Shown: positions 30,012 through 40,992, counted from the stretch's first letter. The stretch: DNA of 54,708 nucleotides from Betaproteobacteria bacterium (GCA_028065725.1 JAPTVL010000552.1:1-54708); one strand, 5' to 3'. The notes: a model not told the origin generated them from the letters alone. Translations and numbers: made by a program.

Positions 30012-32699
30012 ATGACAGTTCAATCGCCAACGACACCGCCATCCGCCCCAGCATGGCACGCCATCCCCGTGGACGATGCGTTGGCGCACCATGGCGTCGA
30101 TGCCAGCAACGGTCTGGCAGAGGACGAAGCCGCCGCACGCCTGGCGCGGCACGGCCCCAACCGGCCCCGCAGCGTGCCGGGCCGCAGCGCGCTGTCGCGC
30201 TTCGGCGCCCAGTTCACCCAGCCGCTGGTACTGGTGCTGATCGCCGCGGGCATCGTCACCGGCGCACTCGGCGAGTGGGTCGACACCTCCGTCATCCTCG
30301 GCGTGGTGATCGTCAACGCCATCATCGGCTTCATCCAGGAAGGCAAGGCCGAACAGGCGCTGGCGGCGCTGGCGCGCGCCGTCGCCACCGAAGTCACCGT
30401 CCTGCGCGGCGGCCGGCGCCGGCGCATGGATGCGGCGCACCTGGTACCGGGCGACGTGGTCTGGCTGGTCGCCGGCGACAAGGTGCCGGCCGACCTGCGC
30501 ATCCTTTCCGGCAAGCAGCTGCGTACCATCGAAGCCGCGCTGACCGGCGAGGCGGCGCCGATCGACAAGCGTCACGAGCCGCTGCCCGAGGACACGGCGC
30601 TGGCCGACCGGCGCAACATGGCCTATGCCGGCACCACCGTCGTCGCCGGCCAGGGCCACGGCCTGATCATTGCCACCGCCGACGCCACCGAAACCGGGCG
30701 CATCGCCGGGCTGATCGCCGCCGCACCGGAAATGGCCACGCCGCTGACCCGAAAAATGGGCGAGTTCGCCGGCCTGCTGCTCTGGATCATCCTCGGCCTC
30801 GCCGCACTGACCTTTGCCATCGGCGTCTGGCGCGGTGAAGCCTGGGGCGAGATGCTGATGGCTGCCGTGGCGCTGGCCGTCGGCGCCATCCCGGAGGGCC
30901 TGCCGGCAGCGATGACCATCACCCTCGCCATCGGCGTCAGCCGCATGGCCAAACGCCGCGCCATCATCCGCCACCTGCCGGCCGTGGAAGCGCTGGGCAG
31001 CACCACGGTGATCTGCTCGGACAAGACCGGCACGCTGACCGAGAACGCGATGACCGTCACCGAGCTGTGGGCCGGCGGCACCGGCGTCACGGTGGAAGGC
31101 CACGGCTATGCGCCGGAGGGCGCCCTGAGCGGCGAGCCCGGCCCGGCATTGCGCGAAACGCTGATCGCCGGCGCGCTGTGCAACGACGCCACGCTGGTGT
31201 TCGAAAGTCGGCGCTGGCAGCACGCCGGCGACCCCACCGAAGTTGCCCTGCTGGTCGCGGCGCGCAAGAGCGGCCTCGACGAAACCACGCTGCGCTACCT
31301 GTATCCGCGTTGCGACGAACTGCCCTTCGATTCCATGCGCCAGACCATGGCCACGCTGCACGAGGTGGAAGGGCAGCCGATGCTTTATGCCAAGGGCGCC
31401 ATCGAGAAAATCCTGCCGGCCTGCGACCGGCTGCTGACCGCCGACGGCCACGAAGTTGCGCTGGACGCCGCCGGCCGCGAGCTGATCGCCGCGGCAGCCG
31501 CCGGCATGGCCGCGCGCGGCTTGCGCGTACTGGCCATGGCGCGGCGCCAGGCTGCTGCCGGCAACGAACTGACGGACCAGGCGCTCGAATCCGGCCTGGT
31601 CTTTCTCGGCCTCGCCGCCATGATGGACCCGCCGCGCAGGCAGGCGATCGCCGCGGTGCGCACCTGTCATGCCGCCGGCATCAAGGTGAAGATGATCACC
31701 GGCGACCATGCCGCCACGGCGCAGGCGATCGCCGCACAGATCGGCATCGTCCCGGATGGCAGGCCCGCCACGGTGCTGACGGGACGCGATCTGGCGCGGC
31801 TCGACGACGTGGCGCTGCAGGCCGCGGCCGGCCGCGTCGATGTCTTCGCCCGGGTCGAACCCGAGCAGAAGCTGCGCCTGGTGCGCGCGCTGCAGGCGCA
31901 AGGCGAGGTGGTGGCGATGACCGGCGACGGCGTCAATGACGCGCCGGCGCTGAAGCAGGCCGACATCGGCATCGCCATGGGCCAGGGCGGTACCGACGTG
32001 GCCAAGGAGGCGGCGGCGATGGTGCTGACCGACGACAACTTCGCCACCATCGAGGCGGCGGTGGAAGAAGGGCGCGGCATCTACGACAACCTGGTGAAGT
32101 TCATCACCTGGACCCTGCCCACCAATTTCGGCGAAGGCCTGGTGATCCTCGCCGCCATCGTCGCCGGGGTCACGCTGCCGATCACGCCGCTGCAGATTCT
32201 CTGGATCAACATGACCACCGCGGTATTGCTCGGCCTGCCGCTGGCCTTCGAACCCGCCGAGCGCGGCATCATGCACCGACCGCCGCGGCCGCCGGCGGCG
32301 CCGGTGCTGGATGGCGTGCTGATTGGGCGCATCCTGCTGGTCGGCGTGCTGATGTTGGCCGGCGCCTTCGGCATGTTCCTGCTGGCGCTGGATCGCGGCC
32401 AGTCCATGGCCGAGGCGCGCACCATCGCCATGAACGTGTTTGTCGCAATCGAATTCGTCTACCTGTTCAACTGCCGCTCGCTGCGCCTGCCGATCACCGC
32501 CGTCGCCACGTTTTCGAATCCCTGGGTGTGGGCCGGCGCCGGCCTGCAACTGGTGCTGCAGCTGGCAATCACCTACTGGGCGCCGCTCAACGCGGCCTTC
32601 GCCACCGCCCCGATCGACGCCCGCGCCTGGAGCGAGATCGCTGCCATCGCATTGATGGCGATGCTGATCATCGAGTTCGAGAAGCGCCTGCGGCGCTGA
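30012..32699 (+). CDS. P2-type cation-transporting ATPase
   Basis: This 895-residue integral membrane pump has the cation-ATPase N domain, the actuator motif TGEAAP, the phosphorylation site DKTGTLTENAMTV, KMITGDHAATAQ, and the hinge TGDGVNDAPALKQ. M4 carries PEGLPA as in Ca2+ pumps and M5 keeps a glutamate (NFGEGLVIL). In M6, however, LWINMTTAVLLG has alanine where SERCA-type Ca2+ pumps have aspartate (VTDGLP). Such proteins are found in many bacteria as unassigned P2 ATPases; calcium, magnesium or sodium are all possible. I take the ATG at 30012; a TTG 15 bases earlier is in frame. Confidence 0.93.
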   Translation: MTVQSPTTPPSAPAWHAIPVDDALAHHGVDASNGLAEDEAAARLARHGPNRPRSVPGRSALSRFGAQFTQPLVLVLIAAGIVTGALGEWVDTSVILGVVIVNAIIGFIQEGKAEQALAALARAVATEVTVLRGGRRRRMDAAHLVPGDVVWLVAGDKVPADLRILSGKQLRTIEAALTGEAAPIDKRHEPLPEDTALADRRNMAYAGTTVVAGQGHGLIIATADATETGRIAGLIAAAPEMATPLTRKMGEFAGLLLWIILGLAALTFAIGVWRGEAWGEMLMAAVALAVGAIPEGLPAAMTITLAIGVSRMAKRRAIIRHLPAVEALGSTTVICSDKTGTLTENAMTVTELWAGGTGVTVEGHGYAPEGALSGEPGPALRETLIAGALCNDATLVFESRRWQHAGDPTEVALLVAARKSGLDETTLRYLYPRCDELPFDSMRQTMATLHEVEGQPMLYAKGAIEKILPACDRLLTADGHEVALDAAGRELIAAAAAGMAARGLRVLAMARRQAAAGNELTDQALESGLVFLGLAAMMDPPRRQAIAAVRTCHAAGIKVKMITGDHAATAQAIAAQIGIVPDGRPATVLTGRDLARLDDVALQAAAGRVDVFARVEPEQKLRLVRALQAQGEVVAMTGDGVNDAPALKQADIGIAMGQGGTDVAKEAAAMVLTDDNFATIEAAVEEGRGIYDNLVKFITWTLPTNFGEGLVILAAIVAGVTLPITPLQILWINMTTAVLLGLPLAFEPAERGIMHRPPRPPAAPVLDGVLIGRILLVGVLMLAGAFGMFLLALDRGQSMAEARTIAMNVFVAIEFVYLFNCRSLRLPITAVATFSNPWVWAGAGLQLVLQLAITYWAPLNAAFATAPIDARAWSEIAAIALMAMLIIEFEKRLRR

Positions 32700-33701
32700 C
32701 TACTTCCAGAGCTCCAGCTTCTCGCCGCCCTGCTTCATGCGCTCGGCCTTGTGCTGCAGGAAGCGCTGGAACTCCGGCTCCTTCCTGTAGGCACCGCTGG
32801 CAACGTATTCGAAGGATGAGGTGAAGTGGAAGGGTCGCACGTAGGCTTCGAGACGAAACACTTCCTTGCCCCGTTCATCGAAGAACACCACGCTCGGCGT
32901 GTAGCTGATTTTGAGTTCCCTGCCCCAGGCCTCGGCCGTCGTGCTGCGCCCGTCGGGCGTGGTCAGAGTCTCGCGGCCCGCCAAAGACAGGCGCGCCACA
33001 TCCAGCCTGGCGATCGCCGCCAGGGTCTTGTCGCGCTTGAAGCCTTCCTGGTGCAACTCGTCGCAGGGCGCGCAGTGACGCGTCTCGAACAGCACTGCCA
33101 GCGGCTTGCTGCCCTTCTTGCGCGCCAGGTTGAGCGGCGGCTTCATGAAGAAGGGCTGGTCGTGCAGCGTGGCACTGGCGCCGGTTTGCGGCACGGCCTG
33201 CATGTGCTCGGCAAACGAACGCTTACCCTCCAGACGCTGCGCCGCGTAGTCGAGCGCTGCCGAGAAGCGATGCGGCGGGTAATAGCCGTTGATGCGGGCG
33301 ATGATGCTGCCCTTCTCGTCGAGCAGCAGCAGCGTCGGCGTGAATTGCACCTTGAGGAATTTGGCGAATTCCTTTTCGCTGCGTACCTTGCCGTCGAACC
33401 AGGTCACCTCGCGATCGCCGAACAGGTTGAAGGCGATCGGCACGAAATGCTTCGCCACCTTGTCCGCGATGGCCTTCTGCGTGAAGCTGGTCTGCATCAG
33501 CTCCTTGCAATAGGGGCAGCCCACCTGGCCGAAGTAGAGCAGCAGGCGCTTGCCCGATTTCGCGCCCTGGGCCGCATCATCGGGCAGTTCGAGCAGGGTG
33601 TCGACGAAGACCGGCGGCAGGATTTCATCGCCGATCTGTGCAAGAGTCGGCGCCGGCGCCACGGCGAAGAACAACGCGACAACGGCCAGCAGGCGTCGCA
33701 T
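32700..33701 (-). CDS. periplasmic protein with two thioredoxin-fold domains
   Basis: From MRRLLAVVALFFAVAPAPTLAQ, a Sec signal peptide with a likely cut after LA, the 333-residue protein has two thioredoxin-like domains. The first has GCPYCKEL (CxxC, about residue 60) and a cis-proline region QFTPTLLLL. The second has HCAPCDEL (CxxC, about residue 220) and ISYTPSVVFFD. It resembles SoxW/thioredoxin_2 type redox proteins. The ATG follows the lutC stop by one base, so it is probably the last gene of the lut operon. Its partner and whether it reduces or makes disulfides are unknown. It converges on the P-type ATPase with no gap. Confidence 0.8.
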   Translation of the reverse strand: MRRLLAVVALFFAVAPAPTLAQIGDEILPPVFVDTLLELPDDAAQGAKSGKRLLLYFGQVGCPYCKELMQTSFTQKAIADKVAKHFVPIAFNLFGDREVTWFDGKVRSEKEFAKFLKVQFTPTLLLLDEKGSIIARINGYYPPHRFSAALDYAAQRLEGKRSFAEHMQAVPQTGASATLHDQPFFMKPPLNLARKKGSKPLAVLFETRHCAPCDELHQEGFKRDKTLAAIARLDVARLSLAGRETLTTPDGRSTTAEAWGRELKISYTPSVVFFDERGKEVFRLEAYVRPFHFTSSFEYVASGAYRKEPEFQRFLQHKAERMKQGGEKLELWK

Positions 33702-33702
33702 C

Positions 33703-34362
33703 TCAAGCCTCGACGATGACCAGATGCACACGGTAGGGCCCATGCGCGCCGAGCACGATGGTCTGCTCGATGTCGCCGGTGCGCGACGGGCCGGAAATGA
33801 AATTCACCGCACGCGGCAGTGCGCCGAGTTCCTTGCGCGCCAGATCCCAGGCATCTTCCATGTAGGGCAGGATGCGCGCGGCATGCACGATCGCGATGTG
33901 GGTTTCCGGCAGCAGGCTGACCGCGGCCGGCGTTACGGGCGAGGAGCACATCATCAGCGTGCCGGTCTCGGCCACGGCGCAGAAACAGCCGGTGATGCCG
34001 ACCAGATCGGCATCACGCGCGCCGCGCGCCTCGACCGCAAGGCCGGCGGCGGCCCAGTCCAGATGCGCCAGCGCCGGCTGGGCGACGGCGGTTTTTGGCA
34101 GACTCATCGCCGTCAGGTAGCGCGCGATCGCGGCGGGAGCATCGGTCTCCTGGGCCACGATGTCCACCGTGCTCGATTGCACTTCCGACTTGATGCGGAA
34201 GCGCTCGAGCAGAGCCTTGGGATCGGTATCCATGGCAGGCTTCGGCCCTTGATGGCCCTGCGACAGGGCGGCAGCCATGAGCTCGCGCCCGGCGGCGGCA
34301 TTGCCGGCATTGCGCTGCAGGCCGGCACGCACGCGGCCGAGGATGTCTTCGCGGGAACTCAT
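33703..34362 (-). CDS. lutC: lactate utilisation protein LutC
   Basis: LutC is a LUD-domain subunit of the LutABC L-lactate oxidation system. The 219 residues begin MSSREDILGRVRAGLQRN and show the LUD motifs GITGCFCAVAETGTLMM, LPETHIAIV and ISGPSRTGDIEQTIVLGAHGP. The ATG overlaps the lutB stop by 4 nt. It is a cytoplasmic protein without cofactor cysteines. Confidence 0.93.
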   Translation of the reverse strand: MSSREDILGRVRAGLQRNAGNAAAGRELMAAALSQGHQGPKPAMDTDPKALLERFRIKSEVQSSTVDIVAQETDAPAAIARYLTAMSLPKTAVAQPALAHLDWAAAGLAVEARGARDADLVGITGCFCAVAETGTLMMCSSPVTPAAVSLLPETHIAIVHAARILPYMEDAWDLARKELGALPRAVNFISGPSRTGDIEQTIVLGAHGPYRVHLVIVEA

Positions 34363-35783
34363 GTCGACTCCTTTGCCGATTTCTGTCGTGCCGCGTAAAG
34401 CTCGCGGAAAGTCTTGCCCTGCGGCGCCGGAAAGTCGCGCCCCAGCGTCCATTCCGGCGCCGTGGGCAGCACGCGGATGCGGTTGGCATCGCCCGCCAGC
34501 CACTTCAGGTAACGCGCGCCGAAGCTTGCACCCAGCGCGTAAAGCCTGGGCTGTTGCGCCACCCAGGCCCACAGGCGCAAACCGATGCGTTCGGTGAGCG
34601 AGCGCAGGCCGCGCTCGGTCTGCTTTTCGCGCAGCTTGCGCAACAGGTCGGGCAGCGGAATCTTCACCGGGCAGACGACGCCGCACTGGTTGCACAGCGT
34701 CGCCGCATGCGGCAGATCGATCGAGTTCTCGATCCCGGCATACAGCGGTGTCAGCACCGAGCCCATCGGCCCCGGATAGACCCAACCGTAGGCATGGCCG
34801 CCGATAGTCTGATACACGGGGCAATGGTTCATGCAGGCGCCGCAACGGATGCAGCGCAGCATCTCATGGAACTCGCCGCCGACCACGTCGGCACGGCCGC
34901 TGTCCACCAGCACGAAGTAGAGATGCTCGGGGCCGTCATGCTCTTCCGGCTTCTTGACCCCGGTCAGGATCGAGAAGTAATTGGAGATCGACTGCCCGGT
35001 GGCCGAACGCGGCAGCAGGCGCATCAGGGTCGACAGGTCTTCCAGGGTCGGGATCACCTTTTCGATACCGGTGATGACGACATGTACCTTGGGTAGGGTC
35101 GTCACCATGCGGCCATTGCCCTCGTTGGTGACCAGTGCCACCGAACCGGTCTCGGCAACCAGGAAGTTGCCGCCCGAGAGGCCCATTTCGGCGCTCAGGA
35201 AATGGCCGCGCAGCACTTCGCGGGCTTCCCTCGTCAGCGCCGGGATTTCGGTCTTGCGCGGCGTGCCATGGACCTTGTGGAACAGGTCGGCGACGTCGTC
35301 GAGGCTCTTGTGCACCGCCGGCGCGATGATGTGGCTGGGCGGCTCGTTGTTGTCGACCTGCAGGATGTACTCGCCGAGATCGGTCTCCACCGGCTGGATG
35401 CCGGCGGCTTCCAGCGCCTGGTTGAGCCCGGCTTCTTCGGACAGCATCGACTTCGACTTGGTGACCTTTTTCACGCCGTGCTTTTTGGCGATTTCAATCA
35501 CCAGGCGGCACACTTCCGCCCCATCCTTGGCCCACAGCACCGTGGCCCCGGTGTCCTGCGCCTTCTGCTCGAAACGTTCCAGCCAGAGGTCGAGATTGTC
35601 GATGACCTTGTTGCGGATCGCCGCCGCCGCCTCACGCGTGCCCTCGAAATCATCGAGATCCCTAAGCGCCTCGGCGCGCTTGGTGACGAATTTGCCCTTG
35701 GCGTTCTTCAGGTTGCCCTGCAGCACCACGTTGGCCAACGAACCCGCGGCGTTGGCCTTGAAGCGCATGGACTTGATTTCCAT
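34359..35783 (-). CDS. lutB: lactate utilisation iron-sulfur protein LutB
   Basis: LutB is the 474-residue LUD-domain and ferredoxin-like subunit of the lactate oxidation complex that delivers electrons from lactate to the quinone pool. The LUD domain occupies about residues 70-290 (GGNFLVAETGSVALVTNEGN). Two 4Fe-4S motifs follow: CIRCGACMNHCPVYQ and CNQCGVVCPVKIPL. A C-terminal domain with a PEWTLGRDFPAPQGKTFREL motif ends the protein. The ATG shares one base with the lutA stop (TAATG); the upstream frame is lutA shadow. Confidence 0.95.
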   Translation of the reverse strand: MEIKSMRFKANAAGSLANVVLQGNLKNAKGKFVTKRAEALRDLDDFEGTREAAAAIRNKVIDNLDLWLERFEQKAQDTGATVLWAKDGAEVCRLVIEIAKKHGVKKVTKSKSMLSEEAGLNQALEAAGIQPVETDLGEYILQVDNNEPPSHIIAPAVHKSLDDVADLFHKVHGTPRKTEIPALTREAREVLRGHFLSAEMGLSGGNFLVAETGSVALVTNEGNGRMVTTLPKVHVVITGIEKVIPTLEDLSTLMRLLPRSATGQSISNYFSILTGVKKPEEHDGPEHLYFVLVDSGRADVVGGEFHEMLRCIRCGACMNHCPVYQTIGGHAYGWVYPGPMGSVLTPLYAGIENSIDLPHAATLCNQCGVVCPVKIPLPDLLRKLREKQTERGLRSLTERIGLRLWAWVAQQPRLYALGASFGARYLKWLAGDANRIRVLPTAPEWTLGRDFPAPQGKTFRELYAARQKSAKEST

Positions 35784-36517
35784 TACGCGTCTCCCGCCAG
35801 GATTTCCGCCACGTGCAGCACCCTGGTGTTCTCGTCGCCCATGCGCCGCAGCTTGCCTTCGATGTTCAGCAGGCAGCCGAGGTCGCCGCCGACCACGGCC
35901 TTGGCGCCGCTGGCCAGCACGTTGTCGCACTTGCGCTCGGCAATCGCTGCCGACACCTCGCCGAACTTGACCGAGAAGGTGCCGCCGAAGCCGCAGCATT
36001 CCTCGCAGCCGTTCATTTCCTTGAGTTCGACGCCTTTCATGCTGGCCAGCAGCGCGCGCGGCTGTTGCTTGATGCCCATGCTGCGCAGGCCGGTGCAGGA
36101 ATCGTGATAGGTGATGCTGCCCTCGTAGTCGCCCGGTACGCTGTCGACCTTCAGTACCGTGACCAGGAAATCGGTCAGCTCATAGGTGCGGCTGGCCAAC
36201 GCCGTGGCGCGGTCGCGCCACTCGGGCTCCGCGGCGAGCAGGGTCGGGTACTCGGTGCGGATGTGGTCGCCGCAGGAACCGGAAGGCGCCACGACGTAAT
36301 CGAAGCCCTCGAACTCGGCGATGGTCTTTTTCGCCAGCGCCACGGCACCCGGCGCATCGCCCGAATTCCACGCCGGCTGGCCGCAGCAGGTCTGGGTCTC
36401 CGGCACGATCACCTCGCAACCGGCGGCTTCCAGCAGTTTCAGGGTGGCAAAGCCGATGCGCGGGCGCATCAGGTCCACCAGACAGGTGACGAACAGTCCT
36501 ACGCGCTTGTTTGCCAA
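35783..36517 (-). CDS. lutA: lactate utilisation protein LutA (CCG-domain oxidoreductase)
   Basis: LutA carries two cysteine-rich CCG domains like those in heterodisulfide reductase and GlpC. Motifs CCGQPAWNSGD and CCGFGGTFSVKF mark them, with VAPSGSCGDHIR and HDSCTGLR between. I start it at the TTG at 36517 (ANKRVGLFVTCLVDLMRP), which has a GGAG 7 nt upstream and yields 244 residues, the normal family length. Upstream ATGs at 36676 lie in the divergent iclR gene. With lutB and lutC it forms an overlapping operon facing away from the IclR regulator. Confidence 0.92.
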   Translation of the reverse strand: MANKRVGLFVTCLVDLMRPRIGFATLKLLEAAGCEVIVPETQTCCGQPAWNSGDAPGAVALAKKTIAEFEGFDYVVAPSGSCGDHIRTEYPTLLAAEPEWRDRATALASRTYELTDFLVTVLKVDSVPGDYEGSITYHDSCTGLRSMGIKQQPRALLASMKGVELKEMNGCEECCGFGGTFSVKFGEVSAAIAERKCDNVLASGAKAVVGGDLGCLLNIEGKLRRMGDENTRVLHVAEILAGDA

Positions 36518-36545
36518 AGCCTTGCTCCGTATGTCGTTGTTATGT

Positions 36546-36564
36546 ATCGCCGATGGCCGGCGAT
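36546..36564. promoter_or_regulatory. inverted repeat in the lutA-iclR divergent region (candidate IclR operator)
   Basis: ATCGCCG (36546-36552) and CGGCGAT (36558-36564) are perfect inverted repeats around ATGGC. The site lies about 29 nt from the lutA start and 48 nt before the iclR start. A TATAGT -10 for iclR sits at 36574-36579. Position and symmetry fit an IclR-family operator controlling both directions; the assignment is inference. Confidence 0.55.
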
Positions 36565-36611
36565 GGCTTTTGCTATAGTATCCGAAGTCCCCTTCCCGAG
36601 AAGAGATTGCC

Positions 36612-37409
36612 GTGCCGACACCCCGCACGGATGCCGCGCCGGAAGCCCGCAGCGGCATCCAGGTCATCGAGCGCATGATGAAACTGCTCGACGTCCTTTC
36701 CTATCATCCCGATCCGGTCAGCCTCAAGCAGCTGGCGCTGGAAACCGGCTTGCATCCGTCGACCGCGCACCGCATCCTGGCCGCCATGGCCACCTCCGGC
36801 TTCGTCGAACGTGCCGATCCGGGCACCTACCGGCTCGGCATCCGCCTGCTGGAACTCGGCAACGTGGTCAAGTCGCGCATCAGCATCGGCCAGGCAGCGA
36901 TGCCGCTGATGCAGCGCCTGCACCAGCAACTCGGCGAAAGTGTCAATCTCGGTGTGCGCCAGGGCGACGAAATCGTCTATGTCGAGCGCACCTCCAGCGG
37001 CCGCTCGTCGGTCCGCGTGGTACATCTGGTCGGCGCTAGGGCGCCGCTGCATGTCACCGCCGTGGGCAAGCTCTACCTGGCCGAGGACGGCCCGCAGAAG
37101 CTGCGCGAATACGTCAAGCGCACCGGGCTGCCCGGCTATACGCCGACCTCGCTGACCACGCTGGCGGCGCTGGAACGCGAGGTCGACCGGGCACGGCGCC
37201 ACGGCGTCGCCTTCGACAACGAGGAAATCGAGCAGGGCCTGCGCTGCATCGCGGCGCCGGTGCGCGACGATACCGGCGAACTGGTCGCCGGCCTTTCGGT
37301 GTCGGCTCCGGCCGAGCGCCACAGCCCGGACTGGGCCGCGCTCGTCAAGGAAACCGCCGACGCCATTTCCCTGGCGATTGGCTACACCCCGCCGACCGAA
37401 CGCCAATAA
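36612..37409 (+). CDS. IclR-family transcriptional regulator
   Basis: The 265-residue protein has an N-terminal winged helix-turn-helix (residues about 18-75: [22 protein letters not shown]) and a C-terminal IclR effector domain (about 90-260) with [32 protein letters not shown] and [21 protein letters not shown]. The GTG at 36612 is preceded by GAGAAGAG. It is divergent from lutABC and a palindrome lies between them, so it most likely senses lactate or a related acid and controls the lut operon. Effector identity is not visible. Confidence 0.92.
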   Translation: MPTPRTDAAPEARSGIQVIERMMKLLDVLSYHPDPVSLKQLALETGLHPSTAHRILAAMATSGFVERADPGTYRLGIRLLELGNVVKSRISIGQAAMPLMQRLHQQLGESVNLGVRQGDEIVYVERTSSGRSSVRVVHLVGARAPLHVTAVGKLYLAEDGPQKLREYVKRTGLPGYTPTSLTTLAALEREVDRARRHGVAFDNEEIEQGLRCIAAPVRDDTGELVAGLSVSAPAERHSPDWAALVKETADAISLAIGYTPPTERQ

Positions 37410-37410
37410 T

Positions 37411-37437
37411 TTGACCTGCCGCTCCTCTCTCTATATA
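37411..37437 (+). promoter_or_regulatory. promoter of rplU-rpmA
   Basis: TTGACC (37411-37416) and TATACT (37432-37437) are separated by 15 bp. A start at about 37444 would give a 33-nt leader to rplU. The -35 begins two bases after the iclR stop codon. Confidence 0.6.
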
Positions 37438-37476
37438 CTGCACGGTTCTTTGCGTCATCCCATTGGAGTCTCCATC

Positions 37477-37788
37477 ATGTATGCGGTCATAAAAACCGGT
37501 GGCAAGCAGTATCGCGTCGCCGCCGGCGAAAAACTCAAAATAGAACAGATACCGGCTGATGTAGGCACTGAAATCACTCTCGACCAGGTGCTCATGGTCG
37601 GCGAGGGCGAATCGGTCAAGATCGGTTCCCCCGTGCTCGCCGGTGCCACCGTCACCGCGAAAGTGATCGCTCAGGGCCGTCATCCCAAGGTCACCATTTT
37701 CAAGATGCGCCGTCGCAAGCACTACCAGAAGCACCAGGGCCATCGCCAGAACTTCACCGAAATCGAGATCAGCGGCATTGCCGCCTGA
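37477..37788 (+). CDS. rplU: 50S ribosomal protein L21
   Basis: L21 binds 23S rRNA in the large subunit. From [20 protein letters not shown] the protein is 103 residues, the standard length. The C-terminal signature [20 protein letters not shown] is intact. A GGAG site lies 8-9 nt before the ATG. It is followed by rpmA after 28 nt, the universal arrangement. Confidence 0.98.
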   Translation: MYAVIKTGGKQYRVAAGEKLKIEQIPADVGTEITLDQVLMVGEGESVKIGSPVLAGATVTAKVIAQGRHPKVTIFKMRRRKHYQKHQGHRQNFTEIEISGIAA

Positions 37789-37816
37789 GCCCGACGAGAG
37801 CACCAGGAGCTAAAAC

Positions 37817-38080
37817 ATGGCACATAAAAAAGCAGGCGGCAGTTCCCGCAACGGCCGCGACTCGGAATCGAAACGCCTGGGCGTCAAAAGCTACGGTGGC
37901 GAGCTGATTTCGGCCGGCAGCATCATCGTGCGTCAGCGCGGCACCGAGTTCCATCCCGGCGACAACGTCGGCATGGGCAAGGACCACACGCTGTTCGCCA
38001 AGATCGAAGGCACGGTGCAGTTCGCCGTCAAGGGTCCGGCCAAGCGCCGCGTGGTCAGCATCGTTCCGGCGGCCGCCTAA
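37817..38080 (+). CDS. rpmA: 50S ribosomal protein L27
   Basis: L27 lies near the peptidyl-transferase centre of the ribosome. The 87 residues start [20 protein letters not shown]; the N-terminal AHKKAGGS reaches the P-site tRNA, and there is no N-terminal extension of the kind processed in Firmicutes. An AGGAG site precedes the ATG. A perfect 13-bp hairpin follows the gene. Confidence 0.98.
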   Translation: MAHKKAGGSSRNGRDSESKRLGVKSYGGELISAGSIIVRQRGTEFHPGDNVGMGKDHTLFAKIEGTVQFAVKGPAKRRVVSIVPAAA

Positions 38081-38100
38081 GCAGCTGATCCTTCCGCGCC

Positions 38101-40283
<2,183 letters not shown>

Positions 40284-40303
40284 CGCTGCGGGCTATCCGG
40301 AAC

Positions 40304-40699
40304 TCAGCCCACCAGCCGCATGCCGCAGTGCCGGGCTGCGTCGCGATCGAATGTTGCCGTGTAGTCGCATCCTGCTTCCTTCGCAAACCGCTCGATCAGG
40401 CAATCTGCAAAATCGGCCTCGCCTTCCTTGAACAGACGCAATGCCTGCCACACGGTATCGGCATGCGCCACAACGATTTCCTTGGTCCGTAGCAGGGTCG
40501 CCAGCACCTCGCAGAGCTCAGCTTTGGTCAGCGCGTAGCAATCTGTCAACACCCACACCAGTTCCACTACCGACACGACGCCAACGTAGCCGCGCGTATC
40601 CGCAGTCAGCGACTCGATCAAATCCGTTGCCATGGGTGACTGCTTTGGATCATCCTGTGCGATGTAACGAACGAGGACGTTGGTATCCAAACCAATCAT
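40304..40699 (-). CDS. VapC-type PIN-domain toxin ribonuclease
   Basis: The 131-residue protein is a PIN-domain nuclease. The acidic metal-binding residues are visible: Asp5 in MIGLDTN, Glu46 in VVELVW, Asp96/Asp99 in EADFADCL and Asp118/Asp120 in TFDRDA. VapC toxins cut tRNA or rRNA when not bound by their antitoxin. The ATG overlaps the stop of the AbrB-type antitoxin gene by 4 nt. The target is not predictable from sequence. Confidence 0.92.
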   Translation of the reverse strand: MIGLDTNVLVRYIAQDDPKQSPMATDLIESLTADTRGYVGVVSVVELVWVLTDCYALTKAELCEVLATLLRTKEIVVAHADTVWQALRLFKEGEADFADCLIERFAKEAGCDYTATFDRDAARHCGMRLVG

Positions 40700-40938
40700 C
40701 GCGCCTTTGCCCCGCGAGAAGCGATCGCCGCATTCATCGCCGAAATAGTTACCGGCGAAGCTGGCTTGCGCACCAGCCCCTTTAACGCCGTTACCGACTG
40801 GGTAGCTGCCACGAGTTCAAAACGTCCGGGCTCGACCTGGACGAACTCCACCCGGTCTCCCGTCTCGACGCCGAGCGCAGCCCGGACAATGGCGGGGATC
40901 GTGATCTGACCTTTGCTGGTCATGGTTGCGGTCGACAT
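40696..40938 (-). CDS. AbrB/SpoVT-type antitoxin (VapB)
   Basis: The 80 residues start MSTATMTSKGQITIPAIVRAALGVETGDRVEF, a clear AbrB/SpoVT swapped-hairpin DNA-binding domain (about 1-48). The C-terminal part (LKGLVRKPASPVTISAMNAAI) should wrap the toxin. An AGGAG lies 7 nt before the ATG; the longer frame to 40992 is unlikely. It precedes the PIN toxin in a standard antitoxin-first operon. Confidence 0.9.
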   Translation of the reverse strand: MSTATMTSKGQITIPAIVRAALGVETGDRVEFVQVEPGRFELVAATQSVTALKGLVRKPASPVTISAMNAAIASRGAKAR

Positions 40939-40963
40939 TGGCCCACTCCTTTTCAATTTCCTT

Positions 40964-40992
40964 ACTTTACTGCAAGGAGCTGCAAAGTTCAA
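40964..40992 (-). promoter_or_regulatory. promoter of the VapBC-type operon
   Basis: On the minus strand, TTGAAC (40992-40987) and TAAAGT (40969-40964) are 17 bp apart. A direct repeat TGCAA-N5-TGCAA (plus strand 40971-40985) lies in the spacer and may be an antitoxin site. The leader would be about 20 nt. Confidence 0.6.

Noticed and set aside
28050..32549. Long minus-strand frames (634 and 851 codons) opposite the GGDEF-EAL and P-type ATPase genes
   Set aside because: Mirror frames of strongly biased codons; the plus-strand genes have complete catalytic motifs.
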